Numbered from the stretch's first letter, positions 40,081-51,941 are shown. The stretch: 64,000 nt of DNA from Apostichopus japonicus (GCF_037975245.1 NC_092580.1:3696501-3760500), one strand, 5' to 3'. The notes: generated by a model from the letters alone, not told the origin. Program-made: numbers and translations.

Positions 40081-40226
40081 TTCATTGTAGATCCATTCCA
40101 TCATAGAAGAGATGAGATGCCATGGATTGCCATCTTGTCTTATGTTTTAATCGTAATAGATGCATAAGATCCCATATCAAGGGAGTTTATTAGGCAAGTT
40201 TCATTCGTTTCTGTTTTTCTCGACAG

Positions 40227-40261
40227 GAAAGATATGATTGATAAAGATGGCTACCTTCAAG
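40227..40261 (+). CDS. Unrecognised gene, first coding exon (MATFK)
   Basis: The exon begins after CTGTTTTTCTCGACAG and ends at AAG|GTATGC. The start codon is ATG at 40247, in the strong context AAAGATGG, so bases 40227-40246 are leader and 40247-40261 encode MATFK. It joins the next exon (40921) in phase 0. All other frames across the junction hit stops, which fixes the start. At least one noncoding exon should lie upstream. I do not recognise the family. Confidence 0.65.
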
Positions 40262-40389
40262 GTATGCAAGGAATTTAGATGACTAATGAAGCAATCCATG
40301 ACAGAATGAAGGTGAGATGACAAAACTATTAAGTAATGGATCATTCATCTGTCAATTTGAGTATAGTTTCTTTAGCCTAATGTTAGTTT

Positions 40390-40457
40390 AATTGCTTTGT
40401 TCAAGTGCTGTCCTAACATTGTTAATTGCTTCGTTCAAGGGCTGTCCTAACATTGTT
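40390..40457. repeat. 34-bp tandem duplication
   Basis: AATTGCTTTGTTCAAG...CCTAACATTGTT is repeated immediately with two base changes, within the first coding intron of the unrecognised gene. Confidence 0.9.
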
Positions 40458-40920
40458 GGTGTTTAATATCATTAGATGCAAGGTTACATTGCGACTAACA
40501 TGCAACATCATGTAACCTGTTGACAATTTCAAGTTTCATTGCTTGCACTACATTTCGTGTTTAATAGAATGCTGAGTGAAACTACCCACTGCTGTAGGTG
40601 ATGAAACATTTGGTGTTTAATCCGCAAGCTCCAGCTCATTCATTGGGGCTTAAATTTCAACTCCTACCCAGAATCCAACGAAGAGAGTAAGTGACGACTG
40701 CTCCTGTAACGCGACAATAAGCATAAGAGACGGTGGTATATGAAGAGATCTTATGGGCAAAAAGTTAACACGTCATTTAATGAAAGTAAAAATATTCCCC
40801 ATCTTGGTGGGGTGGAATTCATTTCCCCTGTGGGTTGTATAACAAAAGAGAAATTTCTTAGCAATGATGATTATTAATGCATCTTTGTGTGATTGATTAT
40901 TAATCCATCTTTCTGCTTAG

Positions 40921-41046
40921 ACTTTGAAGGACAGCGTAGTAAAATCAGAGGATTCCGTGAAGAGACTGGTAGCAGAGATCAAGATGCTAGGTCAAAGGGT
41001 CGTTCAATCTCATAAAGCCATACGGTACAGAAGGAGGAAGAGCCAG
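40921..41046 (+). CDS. Unrecognised gene, second coding exon
   Basis: 42 codons beginning TLKDSVVKSEDSVKRLVAEI and ending KAIRYRRRKSQ. The exon follows ATCTTTCTGCTTAG and ends CAG|GTACAT. Only this frame is open, and it connects in phase 0 to MATFK. The segment predicts one amphipathic helix (V/L/I every three to four residues) ending in a basic RYRRRK patch. If the exon ends at 41046 it leaves phase 0, which does not match the 43656 acceptor of the last exon (phase 1). An earlier donor at CTAG|GTCAAA (after 40993), a later acceptor in the last exon, or an unseen small exon would solve this. Function unknown. Confidence 0.65.
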
Positions 41047-43655
41047 GTACATTTTCAAGTTTCTTCCATTTAGGTTTGGTACCTTGAGAGTACAAGATGG
41101 ATATTGTGCTCGCATTGTATAAAATTATTGGTAGCAATAGGCTGGAGACAATGGGTTGTAGGACTACTGTTTGCGAGCGGGTCACAGATATGGTCATGTG
41201 CGAAGAAAGTTGGAAAGAATTTCAAAACTAACCAATGAGTCTGTCTTGCGTACAAAGATTTACATCGCTGCTAAATAAACCCGAGCGCGTTTAGCAGGAG
41301 TGTCAAGCATAGATCAGGGACGTTTAAATTCGGTTAATATGTACTATTTATGGTAGTTCGCAAGCGAATATGTTTACCTAACTTATATGGAATTGATACC
41401 AAGTTTTTGTATTGAATGAGTGCAGTTCAATTTTATGTCCCCGCCAACCCCACCCCACCCCAGGAAAGAAGTATCCCTAACCATGATGAAATATCACTTA
41501 GTAATATTCAGTCTTACCAAAGGCGATGGAGTACAACAGAGTCCGAACTTTAAAGAATACATCAAGTTTATTTCCTTGGTCCTCAGATTCAGTGTAAAGT
41601 ACATTTGGTGAATATTGTAAGGATAACAAGCTCGTTCCCTTTTACCTAGAACTGAATAAGTATTCACGCAAAGCAAATTGCTCTTTTTACCCATCATGAA
41701 AAGTATCTGTGCAGTTACTAGTGTATTGGAAACAATATTATACCTGCCATTAGCTTTGCCGTAATGCAACTGTGCATTTTTTTTGGGGGGGGGGGGGTTT
41801 CCCTTTAATTGTATATGCATTGTGTCACGTTTGTTTTGACAAATAAGGCTTTGCTCTGTGCAGTGATAATTTTTTCCTATAATCCCAGAGATATAAATGT
41901 AAATGTATTTAGAGGAAAATCTTGGAAACCCTACACGTAAAGAGACTATAGGAGAGAATAGGTCGGGAGGATGGGAGAGGGGGGGGGGGGCGGGTCTTGG
42001 TGGAATATTTAGGGACATTGCAGTTATTGTGTGTTGTCCTCCATCTATATTAAAGACCTGTAATTTATTTGTAAATAAACACCCAGTTACCGTAGTATTT
42101 TGCTGTTTTGGATGCAGCCAGGGGTGGGACCTAGATTCCCCATCTCTTAGATTTTGTCTGTAACCCCACCAAAACACATATATCTAGTACCACTAAACCC
42201 ATTCCGAACTCTGTTTTTCCATTTACCCGAGAGAATCTTGTTATGAAATTGACTGACTTGCTACACAAGTGCAAAGATATTAGGGTTTTTTTTTTCAATG
42301 AACAGAAACTCTAGTATTATCATCAATATAATGATAAACAAAATGGAGAAACTTTCAGCACCTGTATTCACAATAGTAAATACTTACTTATTGCCTCCAC
42401 CCCACCCTCCACTTTAATATTATGGCTTTGCTTTCAGATTAATATGGGCAGGTTTGAGATGTAGTAAATTTCTCCATCCGTGTTATTGTCAGATAATGAA
42501 ATGAGAATAAGAATTAATAAAATTGTAAAAGAAATGTTTCCTTCCTCGACAGCATGACTTCATATCCGTCGCTTCTTCAGTATCTACCTAAATGACAAAA
42601 TGTAGGCTTAATTTAAGACACAATAATATCGTAGTCCACCAGAACAAGGTTAATTTGAGATTTTACACTCATACATTGCTGATCCAGTTTCAAGCTATTC
42701 ACCGTTAAAATATGCTAAACCTCCGGTATGTTCCTTTAAAGGCTAACTTGATGATGTTATCAGCTCTTCTAGTACAGGCTTTAATGTTAATGTTAACCCA
42801 TTGCTTTACATAAATTCTAATAACTCACTTAACCAAAGCATGTTCCTTTAACTTGATATTAAAACAATAACACCCTTGCACCCCATTGAATGAAAATTAA
42901 ACACCATCTGTCCAAAAGTTGACGAATTTGTACTACCACTGTAAACATGTCATTTGAGACAGGTAAAACTCTGTTTGTGATTTTGTGTTGGATCTGAGGA
43001 ACTGAGCTAAATGGTTAAAGTATTAGACTAAATAGTCCTGTCACTCTATACCTATGAACCTCGGCAAATTAAATGGTCGTTCCCTCAAAAATTAAAAGTG
43101 GCTTAAAAAATCCATCCTGGCGTGATAGCACTGTTTTTCAACAGTTCACAACAAATTAACTGAGATTTGTTTCTTAAGTCATCTTTTTCATGAAGTTTTC
43201 CTTCATGTCTTTCCATTGTAATAAAGCTAAATCTATTGCAACTCAAATAGTTTTGGCCTTCATGTTGTAAAATATTCCTTTGTATATAATTTTATAATAA
43301 TATTCTGTAACTACTGTAGTTGATACAACAATACTAGACATTTTACTATTAGATTGGTAATATATATGAAAAGAAAAATTGACATTTCTGACATTACATA
43401 AGTTAGGGAAATCATTAAATGTTCTTACATCTCTGTCTGTGGCTCCGACACCATCCCACCAAGAAAGTGTTACTCCCCCACCCCCTCCCATCACCGAAAG
43501 CAATCCGTTTTCGCCCTTAAAATTATTAGCTATCGTTGACTCATTCGAGTCTTCAAATGTAGCATGTATGATCTACACTTTATGCAGAGTACTTTCGTCT
43601 ACATGACTTGTGTATCCCGTTATAATAATTTTCTTTCATACTCTTTTGTTGACAG
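41047..43655 (+). other. Intron of the unrecognised gene
   Basis: About 2.6 kb ending CTCTTTTGTTGACAG. It contains two G-runs (about 41787 and 41983). A long minus-strand frame at 41494-42177 crosses these low-complexity tracts and resembles no protein. A short exon of length 3n+1 would fix the phase problem, but I found none that is open with good splice sites. Confidence 0.6.
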
Positions 43656-44107
43656 AACCATCTATGGTGTCCACCATGGAACAGCTCCCCGAGAGACCTC
43701 CAGAAGACTTTAATTTGGAAGAGACTTGGGAAGATGACGAAACATCAGACAGAGACAAAAATTGGAATCCCAAGCCCCCTGTAGCCGATTCAGATCCCTT
43801 CTCTAGTCTCATTATGGACATGAAAGCCTCCATCTCATCTCCGAGTAAAGTACGGTCTAACTCGGACCAGATCAGGAAAGGCTTACTAGACGATAACCTC
43901 CTGAAGGCAGAAGAAGACAGCAAAGTTCGTTCCATTTCTGGTAGCGACGTGCCGAACGCTTCATCAATCCAAAATGACAAGCTGATGGAAGTTTCCCCCG
44001 AAGGGATTAGAAATAGGACTAAAGTTGAAGAAGAATCGGAAAGTGATTCATTCCAGCTACCAGATAGTCCTGCCGGTCTCGAACTTTCAGGATCACAAAC
44101 TTTTTGA
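43656..44107 (+). CDS. Unrecognised gene, last coding exon (acidic tail)
   Basis: About 150 codons ending in TGA at 44105. The start is acidic (PPEDFNLEETWEDDETSDRD), followed by NWNPKPP, SDPFSSLI, a Ser/Lys-rich middle and a C-terminal EEESESDSFQLPDSP. No hydrophobic or membrane segment. It appears intrinsically disordered. DFNL- and DPF-type tripeptides occur in adaptor-binding tails of trafficking proteins, but one instance of each is weak evidence. Codon use is noticeably less AT-biased than the surroundings, and a 450-base open frame right after a strong acceptor supports a real exon. If the later acceptor (GAACAG|CTCCCC, exon from 43685) is used, the phase matches the preceding exon directly. 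Confidence 0.75.
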
Positions 44108-46043
44108 GCCATCGATGTTGCAGCTTCTTAAAAGATATATGTATATATTTATTATATATATATTATATATATGTATATATATTTATGTAAGCTTTTCTAC
44201 TTTTTTGTTGTTGTATGAAGATGTGTGTAAATATTGAAGCACTAAGAATATGCAGTTTTTTTGCCTTGAAATAGCAAGAGATAAAATGGAAAATACTGTT
44301 ATGAAGGCTGTACTTAAAACACTTGAAAAACTGCTTTCCTAAATTTTAAGGAACATTTTGGCAGAATTTTTTTCTGGAGGAATCTATCTATATTTCATGC
44401 ATAGTCTTAAATACTTCTGCAATACCATAAGACCATCTCTGCCCTGCACCTTAATATACCGGTGTTTTTATCTCTCTTGTATGTTTTCAAAGTGCTCTTC
44501 TCAAGGTATCGTGTTGTAAATTTTCTCAGATTTACAGATGGAAATTATGAAAGGTTTCTCGTTAAGGATGGTCATGTGATGATGCTAAAGGATAATCTGT
44601 AAATAGTCTGTAAATTCAGAAGAGAGGAATTTATAAATATCCTACGCCAGGAATCTTTGATTGATTCCTAGCCAAAATGCAAAAGGGAATCTAGACGTGT
44701 ATATATGCAGGTAAACGTATGTTTATGTGATGTTCCAACGTGTAAACGGGATGACTCACCAAGCATGTCTTGCATGAATTTCATGAAAATTAGGATGTAA
44801 ATTTACAGCACTGAATTCTTTGGCTGCTCCAGTTATTAAGCGGAGTCAAAGGTCAATTGAGGTCATCAGCGGCCAAAATACAAAAACCTTGTAGTCGAGT
44901 TAAGTGAACATCTGTAGCATCTGTAAAATGTCATAGCTGATGATAGGTTCCCCCCCCCCCACCCCCTCACTGAGCATTACACTTTTGGCAGTTCTGTTAA
45001 GAGGTCAAATGTAAATTGGAGTCATCAGCTGCCAAAAGCCTGAAATCCTTTTCGACATCCTCATGCTCAGAAATGTACAAGAACTGAATGTTCAATGAAG
45101 AGGTAAAAGGTCACTTAGGGTCAAATTCTGACCACCTTGATAACTCCAAAAGTTAAGGTCGGATGAATCGCACACCTGGTATGATGGTGCCCCCACTGTG
45201 AGTTCTCCATTGCAATCATTTCCTTTTCGTGAACATAATTTGGTCAACTTCAGTTTTAGTTTTTGAAGTGGCTCAAAGTACAGATAGGTCTGAAGTAACC
45301 TTGAACAATGCATAAACAGTCAATGAGGTAAATGATATCTGCTTCAGAAGTGATAATCATGTGTTGGATGATCTTAAAGCACACCTCAAGTGATCCCTGG
45401 CAGTTGTCACTAGTTGAGTCTCAAGGGGGTCAACAGACTCTGAAAAGTTGCCTTCTTCTGTGTAGTCTATATATACTAGATGACTTTGTTATTAAAATAT
45501 TTTAGTGTATTGAAGGGGTAATGTCCATTTGCTCCTACATATTCAACATCTTTGGGTCTATATTTCACATAAAAGGAAGACTGTTCTTTCTGGATTTTAA
45601 AACATTTTTGGCCATAAAACCTATGTACTGTAAAACGTTATCAGTGACTGAATAGGTTGATGTCCAAAGAGTGAGTTTGTACACCTTGTTGTGGTCTAGA
45701 GAGCTTGAATTGTCTGATCATTTCTGGTTCTCACTTAATTCTTGAACCAATGTTAACTCACTTGACTCTACATCAGTCAGATAGTCAAGTGGGATTTTGT
45801 GCAAATTATATGGCAAGAAAATCACAATTCTTTGCCCCTGTCTACAGAATGTTAAAACTCCTCTCTTTGGGGGGTTTGATATAGATGCAATATTTTGTTG
45901 TCACTAAGTGGACATAGTTTATTTGCAAGTTTTGGTTATTTTTTTTTTACTTGTAAGCTGCAAAAGAAAATGTGAAAAATCGGTGGTGAGTTTTTTTTTT
46001 ACTTGTGCTTTCACTGGAAGAATAAAAAAGAAGAACATGAGTT
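44108..46043. other. Probable 3' untranslated region plus intergenic DNA
   Basis: Begins with a TA-rich patch (44140-44190). A diverged direct repeat at about 44831-45040 shares the blocks GGTCAA and GTCATCAGC(G/T)GCCAAAA at a period of about 162. There is a C-run at 44950. No further coding sequence recognised. Confidence 0.5.
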
Positions 46044-46106
46044 GATATTGAACCAGGGACCTTGTGATGCTTATTTTTTTGTGTCCACCACTAGACCATT
46101 AGGTGA
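46044..46106 (-). repeat. tRNA-like pseudogene/SINE head
   Basis: On the minus strand, CTAATGGTCTAGTGGTGGAC resembles a Pol III A box with its D-arm, and GGTTCAATATC resembles a B box about 40 bases later. The middle (an A-rich AAAAAAATAAG stretch) cannot form a normal anticodon arm, so it is a tRNA-derived repeat rather than a working tRNA gene. Confidence 0.5.
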
Positions 46107-46176
46107 GATGATACTGTTCGATGCATTTTAAATATTTAAAGATCCACCTGCTCCAAAGAAAATTAAAAGGCTCTGG

Positions 46177-46620
46177 TTGGGTCTTGAACTCATGACAGTG
46201 TGTTTGTCTGCCTCTCCCAGTCCAGAGCACTAACCACTGCGCCACATCAACTGTTGAGAAATAATGCTCGTTTCTAATATTTAAGGTTCATAATGGAAGG
46301 AAAGAGGTATAAGAATAGTAAAAGGAAAACTGCCTTAACTGGGGTTCGAACCCTAGACAAGGAGTTAGTCTTTCTCTCCAGGTACAGGCACTACCCACTG
46401 TGCCACTGTAACTGTTGAGAAATATAGCTCATTTCTAATATTTGAACTTCAGAATGGACGGAAAGAGGTATATAAGAATAGTAAAAGGAAATCTGCCTTA
46501 ACTGGGTTTTGAACCGTAGACATTGAGTTTGTCTTGCACTCCAGGTACAGGCACTACCCACTGCGCCACAGCAACTGTTGAGAAATAATACTCGTTTCTA
46601 ATATTTCTACTTCAGAATGG
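46177..46620 (-). repeat. Tandem array of three tRNA-derived units, period about 162 bp
   Basis: On the minus strand each unit starts GTGGCGCAGTGG (or a close variant) at about 46245, 46406 and 46569. About 50 bases later each has a B-box-like sequence: AGGGTTCGAACCCC in the middle copy, degraded in the outer two. The 90-base linkers are also shared (AACTGTTGAGAAATA, TTTCTAATATTT, GGAAAGAGGTAT). The layout fits a tandemly amplified tRNA-derived SINE. Only the middle unit keeps a consensus B box. Confidence 0.75.
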
Positions 46621-46630
46621 AAGGAGGAAA

Positions 46631-47353
46631 TGGCAAAAGATCAAAATGCGTCGAGCGCCCTCTCCAGACACTTCTTTTGCTCAGTTTGCAACTTCAAAGG
46701 AACAATAGAAAAAAAAAGGAATCATATAGACAAAAAGCCTTTCCCGGTCAAATAATTACACAAAATTGGTGTATAACAAAAACAAGGGTGTCTTCTACAC
46801 CACGTCTAATTTTAATGTCGATGGGTGTTTCAGAGAGGACAAGAGAGGAGGCTGAAAAGAGGGGGTTTTCCAATTTGTACACTTATAAAGAACACGTATT
46901 TCTATCTTGTACTTTGGGACCACGTATCTCCCGAACGGAAGCAGATATGAGCCTGGGAGTTGCAGATTTGGGCTCCTGAGCATCGATTACTCCCTGTTAC
47001 GTCTTTTGGGCTAAATCGATTTTGGTTGAATTTTTGGCAATTTTTATTTGCGCCAAAAATAGGTTTTTTGCCTAAAAAGTTAAAAAAGTACCTCTTTTTG
47101 GTACCCAATTCCAAAATAAACTTCAGATTCGTAATCAGCGTGTCGAGAACTACCAGAAAAGATACACATTTATCGATTTTGCGACAACAAATTTTTGCAC
47201 CTCAAACTTGCAAAAGTAAGACCGAAAAACTTTTACGACGAACAAAGGTTTAAAATCTTTTGTTGCCCCTAAAAGTTTTTCTATTGTTCTATTGTTCTGT
47301 TGCAAACTGAGCGAAAGAAGTTTTATAAGAGAGCGCTCGACGCATCTTGCCAG
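46631..47353. mobile_element. Terminal-inverted-repeat element, copy 1
   Basis: The left end (TGGCAAAAGATCAAAATGCG, then TCGAGCGC...TTGCTCAGTTTGCAAC) matches the reverse complement of the right end (CTGGCAAGATGCGTCGAGCG...TCGCTCAGTTTGCAAC) over about 70 bases. The interior is shared with a second copy at 47648-48170. Frames inside are short and unlike any transposase, so it is probably a nonautonomous DNA element. No clear target duplication was found. Confidence 0.65.
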
Positions 47354-47495
47354 TGATACGTGATTTCAAAGCAGTCAAATCAAACCTTTGTTTGTCATTT
47401 TGAGTTTTATCTTGACATTTATGAATAAATGGGTCAGTTTTGGCAAAAACTGCGAGGGGTACGTACCCATTACGGTTTTTTTAGGTGAAAAAAAC

Positions 47496-47580
47496 TTGTT
47501 GTCGCAAAGGCGATATATGTGTATCTTTTCTGGTAGTTCGCGACACGCTGATTAAGAATCTGAAGTTTATTTTGGAATTG
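47496..47580. repeat. Inverted copy of an internal 85-bp segment
   Basis: It is the reverse complement, with few changes, of 47106-47190 (ATTCCAAAATAAACTTCAGA ... GCGACAACAA), so the two can pair around the right end of copy 1. Confidence 0.8.
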
Positions 47581-47647
47581 GATGTTGTGTGGGGCGTGCA
47601 GGGGGGGGGGGGAACTGATTTATGATTTATGAAAAAAATAGAAATCT

Positions 47648-48170
47648 ATAGACAAAAAGCCTTTCCCGGTCAGATAATTACACGAAATTAGTGTATAACA
47701 AAAACAAGGGTGTCTTCTACTCCACGTCTTATTTTAATGTCGATGGGTGTTTCAGAGAGGACAAGAGAGGGGGCTGAAAAGAGGGGGTGTTCCAATTTGT
47801 GCACTTATAGGAACACGTATTTCTAGCGGGTCCTTTGGGACCACGTATCTCCCGAACGGAAGCAGATATGGACCTGGGAATTGCAGATTTGGGCTCCTGG
47901 GCATCGATTACTCCATGTTACGTCATTTGGGCGAAACCGATTTTGGGTCAGTTTTGGGGACAAAATCAAATCAGGTTTTTTGCCCCCACGCAACATCGAA
48001 TTCCAAAATAAACTTCAGATTCGTAATCAGCGTGTCGCGAACTACCAGAAAAGATACACATTTATCGACTTTGTCGTACGAGTGAGCTCGACGCATCTTG
48101 CCAGTGATACGTGATTTCAAAGCTGTCAAATCAAACCATTGTTTGTCATCTTGATTTTTTATGGTTTATA
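47648..48170. mobile_element. Terminal-inverted-repeat element, copy 2 (truncated left)
   Basis: From GACAAAAAGCCTTTCCCGGT to GACGCATCTTGCCAGTGATA it repeats copy 1 in direct orientation, then both continue alike for about 60 bases (ACGTGATTTCAAAGC, GTCAAATCAAACC). It lacks copy 1's left inverted repeat and about 120 internal bases. Confidence 0.75.
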
Positions 48171-50878
48171 AGGTTCTAATTTTTGACAAAATTGTTCTAC
48201 TGAAAGTTGGGGAGGAAAGGGTGGGGGTGGGCTGGGTTGTATTATGCATTACAAAACACATTACAGAATGTTTCAATAGGCTTAAAAGGGTGTAGTAGAC
48301 CTATTGCTTTAGTTACAAGGCCTTTCAAAGGGCAAAACGATTTTTGAGAAATATCTACCTTTCATATCGACTGCAATATCATCCTGTCTTGTCAAAACAA
48401 TTTTGTTGGCAAACTAGTCTGTCAGATTATTCATAACATCCTGTTATATGTATGTGTGGGTATGTTAAGCAAGGTCAACTTCCAGTTCCATTTGTAAGGA
48501 CCAGACAAGTTCTCAAATCGCTCTCTGTTTTTTCTTCTACAACTAGAAATAAGAGAGAGACAGACAAGAAATAAACACGGAAAGAAAAGGAATTTCAGGA
48601 CTGCCTGTTTATTTTTCCACCTCTTGCGGAACACGATATTACCCCCCCCCCCACCATTTTTGATTGAAAATTAATTCCGAGTTTAGAAAGGTTTGGGTAA
48701 CAGTAAATTTTGTCCAAAAACTATAAATATTGGAAAAGAGAAGACCCTGTCACTCCCCTGCCTGGGATTAAGAGTCGATCCAAAGTCTACTCTTCCAACC
48801 AACCAAACACTTCACAAAACAGAACCTCTTTTCTGGAAAGGAAAAAAAAAACACTTCAGATCGACCTGGGTGATCTTGCTGTACAAATACAACATCACGA
48901 TTAGTACCATGGCAATTTCTTAACAGCGTTTCTGACCGTCATCATTCACTCTTCGATAACCATTTTTAGGTTTCATTATGTCAATATTCAAATTTGGTTA
49001 CATAACACTAATTAACTACCATACAGGATATATATACATTCAACTTTTTATCTCAATTTAAACTTTTCATGAACTTTGTATCATTTTACAGCCTTGCAGT
49101 TATACCTCGCTTCACCTTCCCAATTTTTTTTTTCCATTCTTTTTTAAATATTTCTGTGCAAAGGATCTTTTTCCAAAAATTTTAGTTAAGCTAACTACAT
49201 GCATGGACTATACAATCCCTGGGGTATCGGTTCCCATGGTGACTGCAAAACCCTCCATTAAACACGAACGCTCACATGACGACAACATGGAAAATCAGGC
49301 ATAGGAATCATGCTAATTTTGATATATGACATGAATATTCATTGTGCTTGAAGTTTCAGTACATCTGTAACAAGCATAATTTGCTCCAAACTTGTCTATA
49401 AATACTGCCACTTTCCATTTGTAATATTTCCCTTCAACCTCTACTATTGTTACAAATCTCTTAATAAGGCATCACCTGACACACAATGGCTGTAGAATGA
49501 GTCATTGCAACCACATCACCATGGTAACCTCACAAAATAGGCAAAATACCAAGAAAGTTGTTGAATGAAATGGGATGTTTTCTACTTGGCTGCTCTCTTC
49601 CTGCTGATCTGAATACTTTGATATGTCAATACAAATTCATGAATATTCATTAGCCCTGCACTAAACTAACATCAGCTAATAAATATTCAAAGCCATAACA
49701 CCAATATTTATATATCCCAATGAACACCTGTTCCTGGGATGGCCTCTGCTCATTGTTAAGTTGTACATGTTTACCATGTGGACACAATGCCAAGTTTTTG
49801 GCCCTTGGTAAGACTGTTCCTTTTATCCACGGGACAATGGTACAGCCCAGTCACTGAACCCGCCCAGAGGTACACAGGAATACACTTCCTCGTGGTCTGA
49901 AGATGGCTATTCCCTTATTATCAAATCACAGCATGCATAACTACAGGTTTGTTCACACCCCCCGTGCTAGCTTTTTAAACTTGTGAAATGCATTTGAAGT
50001 TTACAGGCAAATATTATTCTGCATCATCATCATAGCTACACCTTTCATAAATCAAGATCAAGACTAGATACAAATAACGAGTCAACAGCGGGCTAATAGA
50101 ATTCATACTTTAACAACCGGTAGCCGTTTTTCACTGCTTTTTCTGTGTTCGACTTTAAATAAAAAACAGAACACAGTTTAATATTTCTATATATATGACA
50201 TAGATGAAACAAAGACATATATGATAATTACCTTAATTTTGTTTTGTTTTCGATACTTTTTAAATTGCACTTACTAAGGTACTCCTACAACTAAGTTTTA
50301 AGTAGGTCTGAATCCAAAGCCAATAGAAAAAAAAAAAAATGGAAAAAAAAAACTTTCCTTCAAATATGGAAAACAGTTTATATATGTCAAAGAGCTGTAG
50401 TTATCATGATTTCTATCACTGTGACCTGGCCTCGAAACAGAAACAAAAGACGAAACTTTCTCTTCACAACATGCATGATATTAACAACAATGCAAACATT
50501 CAGATAGGTTAAAAAAAAAAAATACAAATGAGAATAACATTTCAGGGAAATACAAAAACCGAACCAACTCGTGGTCCGGTTACGGAAACCCGGGAATGCA
50601 AGAAGGAAGGAAGGGGCCTTTATGTGCGCCACTCTCATACATATCTACACAAAATACTAACCGAGGAAAGTGATACGACTCCAATGCTTAAAATCTGTTC
50701 CGACAAATACATGATATTATGTACTATACAAAAAAGTTACATTATGCAACTGGAGTAAATAGACCGTGTACGCTCTGCGATCCTGTTAGCCTAAAATTTA
50801 AAAGAAAAGTAAGGGGGAAAAATGATAAAGAGAGGGAGAAAACTTTCCCCTGGAACATAATGCTGATCCAGTCTAGAG
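48171..50878. other. Intergenic DNA between convergent genes
   Basis: No convincing coding sequence. A C-run lies at about 48642. It separates the plus-strand unrecognised gene and its repeats from the minus-strand adducin gene, and may include distal adducin 3' UTR. Confidence 0.45.
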
Positions 50879-50884
50879 TTTATT
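50879..50884 (-). promoter_or_regulatory. Candidate polyadenylation signal of adducin
   Basis: AATAAA on the minus strand about 425 bases after the adducin stop codon, a suitable distance for a short 3' UTR. Confidence 0.35.
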
Positions 50885-51308
50885 TCACTATTTAACAACA
50901 ACCCAATAAACTTATATAATGGAAGCCCAAAAAAAAGACCAAAAAAACTGGACATTTTTATACCGTTGACCTCTGCCCTGACCACTTCCCGTAGCCGTGG
51001 AAATTCGAGAGAAGCTTCTCGCATCACGGAGTAGGCATATACTTGTCCTACATGTAGCTGTTATAAAGCGTCTACAAACATAGTACTTGCAAAGAGAGAA
51101 AATATATATAAAAAATCGTAATAACGAGAGGGGAGGGAGGGTTATTGTGATCAGTACTTGGGAGATATGCTGGCCCCCTCTCCTTCTCACAGCGTTGGAC
51201 AGTTGAACTCTCACAGTACTGCTTACTAACGTTTACAACCAACTCTCCACACAAACAAACTTATGAAAAGAAATTTGACTCGTCATTTTAAAAGTAGTGA
51301 TTCTTCCT

Positions 51309-51455
51309 CTAGCTCTCCACCTTTTTGTCCTTCTTCTTCTTTGACAAGAATGATGGCGTTCGGAACTTCTTTTTCTTCTTGAACAGCAAGAGGGACGAGT
51401 CCTTCGAGGGGGAACCTTCCACGCTCTGACTGCCCTCGGGGTGGGGGAGGGTGCC
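51309..51455 (-). CDS. ADD (adducin family): Adducin C-terminal exon with MARCKS-related domain
   Basis: Reads EGSPSKDSSLLLFKKKKKFR, then TPSFLSKKKKDKKVES and a TAG at 51309-51311. The lysine-rich block around FRTPSF is the MARCKS-related domain at the end of animal adducins. In vertebrates this domain binds calmodulin, is phosphorylated by PKC at the serine of FRTPSF, and is needed to cap actin filaments and recruit spectrin. The 5' boundary is uncertain. In-frame stop TGA lies just upstream of 51455, and acceptor-like AG sites occur after GATGACAG (exon from 51455), GGGCAG (from 51429) and CAGTCAG (from 51425). The last two are preceded by a C-rich tract and seem better. An LLLF insertion splits the usual SPSKKKKK. 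Paralogue identity (alpha, beta, gamma) is not applicable outside vertebrates. Confidence 0.87.
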   Translation of the reverse strand, partial: GTLPHPEGSQSVEGSPSKDSSLLLFKKKKKFRTPSFLSKKKKDKKVES

Positions 51456-51941
51456 CTGTCATCGTTGCCATTCACGAATGACTGTGGTCGTTTCTACTGT
51501 CCCCGGTTGATCTGAAAGAGTTGTGAAGAGAGAGAGAGGATGGAAAACTGCGATCGTACAAGAGAGAGACATTGATGAGATCATAATTAAATTCTACCAT
51601 GACTGTATCAAACCCAACAGAAACGCACCTATTTATGCATGTGATGTATTGAGTGGGCCATAGTATGGTCTCTCATGGCTTTAGAACTTACATACATACA
51701 TATACACACTCACATGAACATACTATAGCCAACTTATTTTAAGTTTTAAGATGGTTGTGCTGGGTGAAGAGAGAGGAAGCTGGAGAATATAGGACTAAAA
51801 TGAATTGTAAGATCACAATCCACAGCTAGATTATGTAGCCGTGTCTTGAACAGGAGGAATGACAACGACCTTCCATCTCTCTCTCTCTACCAGTAAGTGG
51901 TACGCTCTAGCAGACTATTACCTCCGTGAATGGTCACAGTC
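51456..51941 (-). other. Adducin intron with distal part of the preceding exon
   Basis: The strand carries no other recognisable exon. A donor-like GGAG|GTAATA at 51922/51921 could end the exon that begins at 52048, in which case 51922-51941 is exonic. Confidence 0.5.

Noticed and set aside
41494-42177. 227-codon minus-strand open frame
   Set aside because: It crosses G-runs and TA repeats, has no domain, and lies antisense in an intron. Low-complexity tracts explain the openness.
46340-46406. Functional tRNA gene
   Set aside because: It has A- and B-box-like words, but the acceptor and anticodon arms do not pair properly and the unit is tandemly repeated with its linker.
46617-48114. Overlapping frames of 77-120 codons in the 46.6-48.1 kb repeat
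   Set aside because: Frames differ between the two copies and show no transposase signature.
51233-51475. Two other minus-strand frames over the adducin last exon
   Set aside because: Shadow frames of the FRTPSF exon; only the third frame has the MARCKS-related sequence.
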